Below, in pieces: positions 20,218-29,015 of a stretch of 64,000 nt of DNA. Origin of the DNA: an uncultured Bacteroides sp. (lineage in GTDB: Bacteria; Bacteroidota; Bacteroidia; Bacteroidales; Bacteroidaceae). Within the stretch, counting starts at the first letter, position 1. Each line of letters begins with the position of its first letter. The notes below the pieces were generated by a model. It was not told the origin of the DNA. It did not search any database and saw only the letters and a program-made list of their open reading frames with translations. A program made the position numbers and the translations under genes. The DNA lies in NCBI RefSeq assembly GCF_937912035.1, contig NZ_CALDPF010000039.1, positions 168,546-232,545 of the forward strand, given 5' to 3'.

Positions 20218-20225
20218 CAAATGTA
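20218..20225 (-). promoter_or_regulatory. Putative -7 element for the leftward PUL operon
   Basis: On the minus strand the sequence reads TACATTTG, a match to the Bacteroidetes TAnnTTTG -7 box, about 30 bp upstream of the GH20 start at 20186. A weak TTG lies 24 bp further upstream. Position and orientation suit a PUL promoter under HTCS control. Confidence 0.5.
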
Positions 20226-20265
20226 TTTGCATTTACTAATGTAGATTTTCAATATAGGACAATTA

Positions 20266-20364
20266 AAGTTCGTTATTGGATAAAAGTGCTTTTTAGTACG
20301 ATTTTGGAACTGAAATGTATAAAATTGGAAATAATATACTAACTTTGAACTGTCATATTGGATA
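20266..20364. promoter_or_regulatory. Candidate HTCS operator boxes in the divergent region
   Basis: The 196-bp region between the GH20 gene and the hybrid regulator has two copies of ATTGGATA in the same orientation (20275-20282 and 20357-20364), 82 bp apart. The first is preceded directly by AAGTTCGTTA. The longer form TATTGGATAA (20274-20283) also occurs, inverted, between the two sulfatase genes. I infer regulator sites. ATTGGATA also occurs at least once inside the GH18-encoding region, so the motif alone is not decisive. Confidence 0.4.
20340..20347 (+). promoter_or_regulatory. Putative -7 element for the hybrid regulator gene
   Basis: TAACTTTG fits TAnnTTTG and lies 35 bp upstream of the start at 20383. 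No well-spaced -33 TTTG is seen. Confidence 0.45.
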
Positions 20365-20382
20365 CATTATAAAAAACTAAAT

Positions 20383-23300
20383 ATGTTTATGAATAAAAAT
20401 AGTGACCTTAAAATCTTTTTTTCAATAATATTCTTTTTGTGCTTTTTTTCAATTAATGCAACAAATGTTGATAATTATATATATACATCGTTACCTTCAA
20501 GTAAAATGTTTATGCCTAATGCAAATTGTATTTATAAGGAAAAAAGACAATATGTGTGGATTGGTACAAGTGACGGTATATACAGATTTGATGGTTCTGA
20601 ATATAAACGATATGAAATTTCAGTAAATGGAATATATCAAAGTTGTGTTGTAAAGGCAATTTTTGTTGATAAGAACAATAATCTGTGGTTTGTTTCAAAT
20701 TTGGGGGTAGGAAAATATGATAGAAATATTGATAAGTTTTTTGTTATGCCTATTTTATGGGAGAAAAGTTCCAGTATAGATTTTAATTGTTACAGTATTG
20801 AGGATGATGGTATATATTGGGGTGTTTCTAACGGTATTCTTAGGTATGATTTTGAAACTAACCAAATTGATTTATTTTATGAATTTTCTTTAACATCACC
20901 TTTTTATGTAAAATACATAAAGAAAATAGGAAAGAATAAGATTTTAGTCAGTGATCAGTATGAAATTTTGTTACTTGATTATGAAAAAAGAGAGTATATA
21001 AGGAATTTTATTCCTTTGCCGTCCAAAGCGTCATGTTTTCATTGTGATAATGAAGGTAATATATGGGTGGCTACATTCAATAATGGTCTTAAATGTTTTG
21101 ATTCAAATGGAAAACTATTAAAAAGTTTCGAGAAAAAAAATGATGAGCTTAATTCAGAAGTTATATTATGTATTGAAGAAAAAGATTCACTTCTTTGGAT
21201 GGGTACTGATGGTGGAGGAATTAATGTATTAAATAAAAAAGATGATTCTATAAGATTATTGGAACACATACCTGGAAATGCAAATACCCTTCCCTCAAAT
21301 TCGATAAAGAGTTTGCATATTGATGATTATGGTATGGTTTGGGCAGGTAGTGTCCGTGATGGTATTATAAGTATACAACAAGGAAAAATAAATACTTATC
21401 TGGAAGTTAATCTTGGGAGCTGTTATGGCTTGAGTAATCCTAGTGTTATTTCTCTTTTTCAGGAACCTGACTGTAATTATATATGGATTGGAACAGATGG
21501 GGAAGGTATAAATAAATTTGATTTAGTAAATAAAACTTTTACACATTATCCGTCTACTTTCAATACAAAAGTGGCATCTATAGCAAATTATTCGGATGAT
21601 GAGTTAATACTTTCGTTATATCTGAAGGGTTTTTTCCTGTTCAATAAGAAAACCGGTTCTATGAAAAAGTTTGATATAAAAAACAAATTGATTAATAATA
21701 AGGCTCTTTTCTCGGAAACTACAGTAAATATAGAAAATGAGGGTACAGATAATCTTCTTTTTATGTCAGACAAGTTATTCAGGTTTAATAAAAGAACAGG
21801 GAAAGTAAAGGAAATAAAGATAGGAAATAAGGAACAGCATTTAGGATATTTTCTTTTAGCTGGAAGATATGATACAAATACATTTTTATATGACGATCAT
21901 GCTGTATACAGACTTGAAAGTTCTTCAGACTCTCTTATAAGGGTGTTTTATGTTGATTCAGAAATGATTACAACAACAAGTCTTGACAATGAAAAGTGTT
22001 TGTGGTTGGCTACAAATAAAGGCTTTTCTAAATTTAATATTAATGATGGTTCAAGAAAAATTATTACTGATGATATTTTGTTTGACATTTCATCGATTGT
22101 ACCTGATAATAATGGAACAATATGGATAGGTATAGAGAACAGACTGTATGCATATCTTCAGAAAGAAAATAGTTTTGCTATTTTGGGAAGTTCTGAAGGA
22201 GCGATAGATAATGAATATTTAAAGAAATCAAATCTACTTGCAAATAATGGAAGCGTATGTATGGGTGGTGCAAGAGGTTTGTTGGTTGTAGATAGGGATT
22301 TCAAGATTGAATCTAAAGAAGTTCCTGAAGTAAAAATAGCAGAAATAAAAATAGATGGAGTACAACATGTTGTAAAAGATGACAGTAGTACTGAGAATAT
22401 AGAAATTGCATGGGATAGTAAGTCGCTCGAACTTTCGGTTATGTCGCTTGAGAGAGATATATTGAGACCAAAGAATTTCAGGTTCGAAATAATAGGGGCT
22501 AATCCTATGGTTGTAAATTCATCAAAACCTGTTCTTAGGCTTAATTCCCTTCTTCCTGGTAAAAACTCTATATATGTATCCTGCAGTACTAGAAAAGGTT
22601 TGTGGACCAGACCTGTCGAATTATTGACCGTAGAAGTATTACCTCCATGGTACAGGACATGGTGGTTTATGTTAGGCTGTGTATTTTTGGCATGTAGTTT
22701 GGTTATGATAATATTCTTTTCTATCCTCAGAAGAAAGAATAATGCAATGAAAATGGCACTGAAGGAGCATGAAAAGAATGTATATGAGGAAAAGGTGAGA
22801 TTCCTTATTAATATGAGTCATGAGTTGAGAACTCCTCTGACACTTATACATGCTCCACTGAAAAGGATTCTTCAGAATATGAAAAACGACGATGTGAATT
22901 TTGTCGCTTTAAGTAAAATTTACAGGCAGTCCGGACGTATGAAAAAACTGTTGAATATGGTACTTGATTTGAGGAAGATGGAGATGGGGGAGAATACCGT
23001 TCATCTGGGAGAATATAATCTTAACGATTGGTTGAAGAATGTTGTAGATGATTTTGTCTCAGAGGGAGAGGCTATGGGTATAAATATACATACGGAATTA
23101 GATGAAAAAGTAGGTGAAATGGTATTTGATAAGGAAAAAATTGAAGTTGTTCTTACCAATCTTCTTGTCAATGCAATGAAGCATAGCGAAAGAGATTCAG
23201 AAGTAATAATAAAAACAGAACTTGTTAATGAAGGCAGAGATGTGAAGATTTCTGTGGTAGATAAAGGGGCTGGGCTGGATAATATAGAATTGAACAAGTT

Positions 23301-24339
23301 GTTTACCCGTTTTTACCAAGGTAATAATGAAAAATATGGTACAGGTATAGGGTTGTCTTATTCTAAGGTTCTTGTTGAACTGCATAATGGTTCTATTGGT
23401 GCTGTGAATAATGAAGATGGTCGTGGCGCTACATTTTTCTTTTGTATGCCTGTTGATTTAAAGAAATCAGATATAAACACAGAGGAAAAACCTTACCTTA
23501 ACGAATTCCTTGTTTCAGAAGATGATTCTGTAATATCTGATGAAAAGAGTGGAGTGGATTTATCTACGGAAAATGAAGTATTACTGTTTGTGGATGATAG
23601 TAATGAATTGCAGGATTTTGTTCTGGAATCGTTGAATGGTAAGTTTAAAACCATACTTACGGCTTCTAATGGTGTTGAGGCTTTGAATGTTATATCACGA
23701 AATATGCCTAGTATAATAGTCAGCGATGTCATGATGCCTGAAATGGATGGATATGAATTATGTAGTAAGATAAAGAAAAATAAAGATATGTGCCATATAC
23801 CGGTAATTTTACTTACTGCAAGAGATGATGAACATAGTAAGAAAAGAGGATATGAGGTTGGTGCTGATACATATATTTCCAAACCTTTCGATATCGAGAC
23901 TCTGTTGGAAGTAATTAAAGGGTTACTTAGAAACAGGAAACAGACAAAACAGTTTTATATGAATTTTTCAGCAGTTCCTGAAATGGAAAACAAAAACTTG
24001 GGTAATGCCGATGAAATATTTATAAAGAAACTTAATGAGGTAATAAAAGATAATATTAGTAATCCTGATCTTGATATAAACCTAATAAGCGCATCTATAG
24101 GAATGAGCAGAACCTCTTTCTATAATAAATTGAAATCAGTAACAGATGTAAGTGGTAGTGAGTATATAAATAGAATTAGGCTGGAATATGCAATGAATCT
24201 TATAAAATCAACAGATCTTAGTTTTACCGAAATATCTGAGATGTCTGGATTTACTTCATCAAAATATTTCAGTACAATTTTCAAGCAGTATATTGGTATG
24301 ACACCAACCCAGTTTAGGAGTAAGGAAAGAAATTTATAA
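20383..24339 (+). CDS. Hybrid two-component system regulator (HTCS) of the PUL
   Basis: 1318 residues in one chain. A signal/anchor segment (about 8-27) is followed by a periplasmic sensor made of Reg_prop beta-propeller repeats (recurring VWIGTSDGIYRFD, LLWMGTDGGGIN, IWIGTDGEGINKFD), a Y_Y_Y domain (about 680-755) and a transmembrane helix (about 760-782). Cytoplasmic parts are HisKA with phospho-His813 (MSHELRTP), HATPase (GTGIGLSYSK), a receiver with Asp1115 (SDVMMPEMDG), and an AraC-type DNA-binding domain (about 1220-1316). Proteins of this class sense a breakdown product of the glycan in the periplasm and activate the adjacent PUL. A second Met (residue 3) is an equally possible start. 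A terminator follows. Confidence 0.97.
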   Translation: MFMNKNSDLKIFFSIIFFLCFFSINATNVDNYIYTSLPSSKMFMPNANCIYKEKRQYVWIGTSDGIYRFDGSEYKRYEISVNGIYQSCVVKAIFVDKNNNLWFVSNLGVGKYDRNIDKFFVMPILWEKSSSIDFNCYSIEDDGIYWGVSNGILRYDFETNQIDLFYEFSLTSPFYVKYIKKIGKNKILVSDQYEILLLDYEKREYIRNFIPLPSKASCFHCDNEGNIWVATFNNGLKCFDSNGKLLKSFEKKNDELNSEVILCIEEKDSLLWMGTDGGGINVLNKKDDSIRLLEHIPGNANTLPSNSIKSLHIDDYGMVWAGSVRDGIISIQQGKINTYLEVNLGSCYGLSNPSVISLFQEPDCNYIWIGTDGEGINKFDLVNKTFTHYPSTFNTKVASIANYSDDELILSLYLKGFFLFNKKTGSMKKFDIKNKLINNKALFSETTVNIENEGTDNLLFMSDKLFRFNKRTGKVKEIKIGNKEQHLGYFLLAGRYDTNTFLYDDHAVYRLESSSDSLIRVFYVDSEMITTTSLDNEKCLWLATNKGFSKFNINDGSRKIITDDILFDISSIVPDNNGTIWIGIENRLYAYLQKENSFAILGSSEGAIDNEYLKKSNLLANNGSVCMGGARGLLVVDRDFKIESKEVPEVKIAEIKIDGVQHVVKDDSSTENIEIAWDSKSLELSVMSLERDILRPKNFRFEIIGANPMVVNSSKPVLRLNSLLPGKNSIYVSCSTRKGLWTRPVELLTVEVLPPWYRTWWFMLGCVFLACSLVMIIFFSILRRKNNAMKMALKEHEKNVYEEKVRFLINMSHELRTPLTLIHAPLKRILQNMKNDDVNFVALSKIYRQSGRMKKLLNMVLDLRKMEMGENTVHLGEYNLNDWLKNVVDDFVSEGEAMGINIHTELDEKVGEMVFDKEKIEVVLTNLLVNAMKHSERDSEVIIKTELVNEGRDVKISVVDKGAGLDNIELNKLFTRFYQGNNEKYGTGIGLSYSKVLVELHNGSIGAVNNEDGRGATFFFCMPVDLKKSDINTEEKPYLNEFLVSEDDSVISDEKSGVDLSTENEVLLFVDDSNELQDFVLESLNGKFKTILTASNGVEALNVISRNMPSIIVSDVMMPEMDGYELCSKIKKNKDMCHIPVILLTARDDEHSKKRGYEVGADTYISKPFDIETLLEVIKGLLRNRKQTKQFYMNFSAVPEMENKNLGNADEIFIKKLNEVIKDNISNPDLDINLISASIGMSRTSFYNKLKSVTDVSGSEYINRIRLEYAMNLIKSTDLSFTEISEMSGFTSSKYFSTIFKQYIGMTPTQFRSKERNL

Positions 24340-24376
24340 TTCACTTAAAAAACTCTTTATTACGATTGTATTTTAT

Positions 24377-24418
24377 AAAAAACTTTCTGAATCATTGATA
24401 TTCAGAAAGTTTTTTTTA
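24377..24418 (+). terminator. Rho-independent terminator after the HTCS gene
   Basis: AAAAAACTTTCTGAAT at 24377-24392 pairs with ATTCAGAAAGTTTTTT at 24399-24414, with a 6-nt loop and a T-run. It ends the regulator transcript 38 bp past its stop, so the following GH20 genes probably have their own promoter. Confidence 0.88.
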
Positions 24419-24488
24419 ATTTTACACCGTTTATGTGACGTACCTTTATTCTGGAATGTATTTTCTAATCAACTTAAATATAATCAAA

Positions 24489-26822
24489 ATGAAATCAATC
24501 ATCAGAACCGGTTTATTGGGATTGACTTTTGCAAGTGTGATTATGGCATCTTGCACGTCAGGAGAAACAGCTAAAGCTGACTATCAGATTGTACCTATGC
24601 CTTTGGAAATTTCTGCGGCTCAACAGCCTTCTTTTTTACTTAAGAATGGTGTCAGTATTTACTATACCGCCGGAAATGAGAAAATGAAGCGAAATGCGGA
24701 ATTTTTGGCATCCTATATCAATGAGCAGACAGGTATAGAACTCAAAATTCAGGAAGGTGAAGGAAAGAGTGGAGGAATATCTCTTCAACTAGGTTTGGAT
24801 AATGCAAATCCTGAAGCTTATCAGTTGAAAGTTACAGGAGATAATGTCCTGATAAGTGCGCCGACAGAGGCCGGTGTCTTTTACGGAATACAGACTTTGC
24901 GTAAATCAGTTTCTGTAAATAAAGCATCTGCAATAGAACTTCCTGTCGTTGACATTGTAGATAAACCAAGGTTCAGCTATCGTGGAATGATGCTGGATGT
25001 TGGGCGTCATTTCTTTACAATGGATGAAATAAAGACTTATATTGATATTCTGGCGCTTCATAACATTAACCGTTTCCACTGGCATTTGTCCGAAGATCAG
25101 GGATGGCGTATAGAAATAAAGAAATATCCTAAACTTACTGAGATTGGCGCTTACCGTAAAGAAACTGTTATTGGACGTAATTCAGGTAAATATGATGGAA
25201 AACCATACGGAGGTTTCTATACCCAGGAACAGGCAAAGGAGATTGTGGATTATGCAGCGAAGAGATATATCACAGTAATTCCTGAAATCGATCTTCCCGG
25301 CCACATGCTTGGAGCATTGGCTGCATATCCTGAACTGGGATGTACTGGAGGACCGTACGAAGTGTGGACACAATGGGGGGTTTCAGACAATGTTCTTTGT
25401 GCCGGAAATGACAAAACTATAGAGTTTATAAAGGATGTATTGGCTGAAATCATTGAGATATTCCCTTCTGAGTATATACATGTGGGTGGTGATGAATGTC
25501 CTAAGATACAGTGGACAAAATGTCCTAAATGCCAGGCAAGAATTAAGGCTTTAGGACTGAAAACAGATAAAAAGCATACAAAAGAAGAGCGCTTGCAGAG
25601 TTATGTCATACATGAAGCTGAAGAATTCTTGAATTCAAAAGGACGTCAGATGATTGGTTGGGACGAAACTCTTGAAGGTGGTCTTGCACCTAACGCTACA
25701 GTAATGTCATGGCGCGGCGAAGGTGGTGGTATTGAAGCTGCCAAACAGAAACATAATGTTATCATGACTCCTAATACATATTTGTATTTCGACTATTATC
25801 AGTCTAAAGATACAGACAGCGAGCCTTTGGCTATAGGTGGCTACCTTCCTATGGAGCGTGTTTACAGCTATGAACCTATGCCTTCTTCACTTACTCCTGA
25901 GGAACAGAAATACATAATTGGAGTACAAGCTAATCTTTGGACAGAATATATTCCTGTTTTCAGTCAGGCAGAATATATGGTTCTTCCTCGTATGGCTGCA
26001 CTTTGTGAGTCTCAATGGTGTGCTCCTGAAAAGAAAAATTATGATGAGTTCCTTAAGAGATTGGTAAGACTTGTTGATATATACGAACTTCATGGATGGA
26101 ATTATGCAAAACACATATTTGATGTGATGCTGGACCTTACTCCTGATACGGAGAGTGGTACTCTAGACGCATCAGTTCGCACAGTTGATAATGCTCCTGT
26201 CTATTATACTTTGGATGGTACTGAACCTACAGAGCAGTCTCAGCTTTATACGGGAGTAGTTAAAATAAACAAACCTTGTGTATTGAGAACTGCCGCAATA
26301 CGTCCTAACGGAAAATCTCATATCACTACTGATACTATTACTTTCAGTAAATCATCAATGAAGCCTATAACAATGCTTCAGCCTATAAATAATCAGTATA
26401 AGTTTACGGGAGAATCGGTTTTGGTTGATGGTATGACTGGAAACATGAATTATAAGACAGGCCGTTGGCTAGGATTTTATAAGAACGATTTGGAAGCTGT
26501 AATTGATTTGAAGAATGTTACGGAAATTTCTTCATTGATAATGCGTACACTAGTTGAAAAAGGAGATTGGATTTTCGATACAAGAGGTATTACTATTTCT
26601 GTTTCTGATGATAACAAAACTTTCAAGGAAGTATTCTCAGAATCTTATCCGGCAATGAAGCAAACAGACGCAAATAAGATTTATGTTCATCATCTTAAGT
26701 TTTCTCCTGTCAAAACACGTTATGTAAAGATTAAAGCGTTGTCAGAACGCAGTATTCCTTCATGGCATGGCGGAAAGGGAAATCCTGGTTTCTTGTTTGT
26801 GGATGAGCTTACTGTAGAATAA
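24489..26822 (+). CDS. GH20 beta-N-acetylhexosaminidase lipoprotein
   Basis: 777 residues from the ATG at 24489. This start is chosen because it begins a clean lipoprotein signal with MASC (Cys22); the frame is open for 18 codons further upstream but that extension would bury the signal. The GH20b domain is at about 33-155 and the barrel at about 160-500, with YRGMMLDVGRHFF, EIDLPGHM and catalytic Asp335-Glu336 (HVGGDECPKIQW). Then come a chitobiase-like C-terminal sandwich (about 560-620) and an F5/8 type C-like domain (about 640-777). It cleaves terminal beta-HexNAc. It is the first of two tandem GH20 genes, 25 bp apart, that face away from the susCD operon. Confidence 0.95.
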   Translation: MKSIIRTGLLGLTFASVIMASCTSGETAKADYQIVPMPLEISAAQQPSFLLKNGVSIYYTAGNEKMKRNAEFLASYINEQTGIELKIQEGEGKSGGISLQLGLDNANPEAYQLKVTGDNVLISAPTEAGVFYGIQTLRKSVSVNKASAIELPVVDIVDKPRFSYRGMMLDVGRHFFTMDEIKTYIDILALHNINRFHWHLSEDQGWRIEIKKYPKLTEIGAYRKETVIGRNSGKYDGKPYGGFYTQEQAKEIVDYAAKRYITVIPEIDLPGHMLGALAAYPELGCTGGPYEVWTQWGVSDNVLCAGNDKTIEFIKDVLAEIIEIFPSEYIHVGGDECPKIQWTKCPKCQARIKALGLKTDKKHTKEERLQSYVIHEAEEFLNSKGRQMIGWDETLEGGLAPNATVMSWRGEGGGIEAAKQKHNVIMTPNTYLYFDYYQSKDTDSEPLAIGGYLPMERVYSYEPMPSSLTPEEQKYIIGVQANLWTEYIPVFSQAEYMVLPRMAALCESQWCAPEKKNYDEFLKRLVRLVDIYELHGWNYAKHIFDVMLDLTPDTESGTLDASVRTVDNAPVYYTLDGTEPTEQSQLYTGVVKINKPCVLRTAAIRPNGKSHITTDTITFSKSSMKPITMLQPINNQYKFTGESVLVDGMTGNMNYKTGRWLGFYKNDLEAVIDLKNVTEISSLIMRTLVEKGDWIFDTRGITISVSDDNKTFKEVFSESYPAMKQTDANKIYVHHLKFSPVKTRYVKIKALSERSIPSWHGGKGNPGFLFVDELTVE

Positions 26823-26847
26823 TCACCACCTCCTAAACTGATTTTAT

Positions 26848-28929
26848 ATGAATGTAAAGAAAAAAAACTCATTTATTTGCTTTTTCGCTATGGCTGGAGT
26901 CATGATGATGAATCTGATGTCATGTGCTGAGAAAGTTGTTGAAGGAAAGTTGTCGGTAACTCCGGTTCCTTCTGAGGTAAAATGGCAGAATGGAGTGTTC
27001 AAGCTTGATACTTCTACTACATTTACGGTTGAAGCTCCGGATGCTGACAAGAAGAATCTTTCGTCTTATTTGCTTGCTTCACCATTGAAAGTGAAATCGT
27101 CTGAAACAGAAGGTGGTAACAATCGTATTTTGCTGAAAGTTGTTCCGTCGTTGGAAGGTATTAAATCAGCCGAAGGTTATAGACTTTCGGTTGATGGGAA
27201 AGGAGTGATGATTGAAGCCTTATCCGGTGCCGGATTGTTTTACGGTGTACAAACTTTGTTGCAAATGGCGGCCGAGTCTTCGGAAATACCTTATATAGAA
27301 ATAAAGGATGAACCACGTTTCCAATATAGAGGTATGATGCTTGATGTCTCACGTCATTTCTATGGTAAAGAGTTTGTGAAGAAGCAGATTGATCTTCTTG
27401 CATACTACAAGATAAACCGTCTTCATCTGCATCTGACGGATGCTGCAGGCTGGAGACTTGAAATAAAGAAATACCCACGACTTACAGAGTTTGCGGCATG
27501 GCGTCCGCAGGCTGTATGGAAAGAATGGTGGAACGGTGACAGAAAATATTGCGAACAGTCAGATCCTAGAGCACAAGGAGGATATTATACTCAAGATGAG
27601 ATGCGTGAGCTTGTAGAATATGCAGCTAAGAAATATATTACTATTATCCCTGAAATAGAGATGCCTGCACATTCGGAAGAGGTTCTTACCGCATATCCGG
27701 AACTGTCGTGTACACATGTTCCATACAAGCAGGCTGATTTCTGTGTAGGTAATGAGAAAGTTTTTGAGTTCCTTGAAAATGTGCTTCTTGAGGTAATGGA
27801 AATATTCCCTTCAGAGTATATCCATATTGGTGGTGATGAGGCTGGAAAAGCTTCTTGGAAAACATGCAAGTTATGTCAGGCCCGTATGAAAAAGGAAGGA
27901 CTTAAGGATGTGAATGAACTTCAGAGTTATATGATACACCGTATGGAGAGATTCTTGAACAGTCATGGCCGTAATCTTTTGGGCTGGGATGAAATTCTTG
28001 AAGGAGGACTTGCTCCAAATGCTACTGTTATGTCCTGGAGAGGAACAGAGGGCGGATTAAAGGCTGTAAAAGCCGGTCAGAAAACAATCATGTCGCCAGG
28101 GCAGTATTGCTATCTGGATGGTTATCAGGATGCGCCTTATTCACAACCAGAAGCTATTGGAGGATATCTTCCATTGAGCAAGGTCTATGGCTATAATCCT
28201 GTCCCTGATTCGCTTTCAGCTTCGGAAAAAGAACTTATATATGGTGTTCAAGCTAATCTGTGGACTGAGTATGTTCCTACAGAAGAACATGTGGAATATA
28301 TGCTTTATCCTCGAATGATAGCTTTGGCAGAGGTGGCATGGTCCAATCAGGAAAATCGTTCTTGGGATGATTTCCATGCACGTGCCTTGAAGATAGTTGA
28401 TGAACTCAAACAGAAAGGTTATAATCCTTTCGACCTTAAAAATGAAATAGGTAATCGTAAAGAGGCTCAGGCTCCTATAGAACATCTTGCTTTGGGTAAG
28501 AAAGTGAAATATAATGCTCCTTATTGGGAAAACTATCCTGCGAATGGAGAGGCAACTCTTACTGACGGTCTCCGTGGAGGCTGGAATTATAATGACCATC
28601 TATGGCAGGGTTTTGTAACAAAAAATAGGGTAGATGTTGTGATTGATTTGGAAAAAGAAACAGAGATACACTCGGTAGCTGCAGACTTTATGCAGATTTG
28701 CGGTCCGGAAGTATTCATGCCTGCCAAGGTTATAATTTCTGTGTCTTCAGACGGTGAAAACTTTACCGTATTGTCTGAAATTTCACATGAGGTAGTGAGA
28801 GATGATGAGGTTTCTTTCAAGAACTTCGGCTGGACTGGAACTGCTAACGGCAGATATGTACGTTATCAGGCATTGGCTAGCGATAAGTTTGGCGGTGTAC
28901 TGTTTACTGATGAAATAGTAGTCAAATAA
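26848..28929 (+). CDS. GH20 beta-N-acetylhexosaminidase lipoprotein
   Basis: 693 residues, starting 25 bp after the preceding GH20 gene. The lipobox LMSC gives Cys26. GH20b (about 35-150) and the barrel (about 155-500) carry YRGMMLDVSRHFYG, EIEMPAHS and catalytic Asp330-Glu331 (HIGGDEAGKASW). Unlike its neighbour it lacks the chitobiase-type sandwich and passes almost directly to an F5/8 type C-like domain (about 545-693). The loop after strand 3 (WRPQAVWKEWWNGDRKY) is longer and Trp-rich compared with the other GH20s here, which may reflect a different aglycone or sulfate preference. It is the distal gene of its operon, followed by a strong bidirectional hairpin. Confidence 0.95.
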   Translation: MNVKKKNSFICFFAMAGVMMMNLMSCAEKVVEGKLSVTPVPSEVKWQNGVFKLDTSTTFTVEAPDADKKNLSSYLLASPLKVKSSETEGGNNRILLKVVPSLEGIKSAEGYRLSVDGKGVMIEALSGAGLFYGVQTLLQMAAESSEIPYIEIKDEPRFQYRGMMLDVSRHFYGKEFVKKQIDLLAYYKINRLHLHLTDAAGWRLEIKKYPRLTEFAAWRPQAVWKEWWNGDRKYCEQSDPRAQGGYYTQDEMRELVEYAAKKYITIIPEIEMPAHSEEVLTAYPELSCTHVPYKQADFCVGNEKVFEFLENVLLEVMEIFPSEYIHIGGDEAGKASWKTCKLCQARMKKEGLKDVNELQSYMIHRMERFLNSHGRNLLGWDEILEGGLAPNATVMSWRGTEGGLKAVKAGQKTIMSPGQYCYLDGYQDAPYSQPEAIGGYLPLSKVYGYNPVPDSLSASEKELIYGVQANLWTEYVPTEEHVEYMLYPRMIALAEVAWSNQENRSWDDFHARALKIVDELKQKGYNPFDLKNEIGNRKEAQAPIEHLALGKKVKYNAPYWENYPANGEATLTDGLRGGWNYNDHLWQGFVTKNRVDVVIDLEKETEIHSVAADFMQICGPEVFMPAKVIISVSSDGENFTVLSEISHEVVRDDEVSFKNFGWTGTANGRYVRYQALASDKFGGVLFTDEIVVK

Positions 28930-28944
28930 AAATTTTCTGTTATG

Positions 28945-29010
28945 TGACTTTCTGTCTGCAAGTAAGTAGTTCAGCTTTTTATGTTCTACTTACTTACAAA
29001 CAGAAAGTCA
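28945..29010. terminator. Long bidirectional terminator between convergent genes
   Basis: A 25-bp arm at 28945-28969 (starting TGACTTTCTG) is complementary to 28986-29010 with two mismatches and a 16-nt loop. A T-run follows the right arm (29011-29017). It separates the GH20 operon from the convergent flavoprotein gene, whose stop codon is at 29016-29018. Confidence 0.88.
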
Positions 29011-29015
29011 TTTTT

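Noticed and set aside
24435..24488. Upstream in-frame start for the GH20 gene at 24489
   Set aside because: Would put 18 residues ahead of a clean lipoprotein signal, and it overlaps the likely promoter region.
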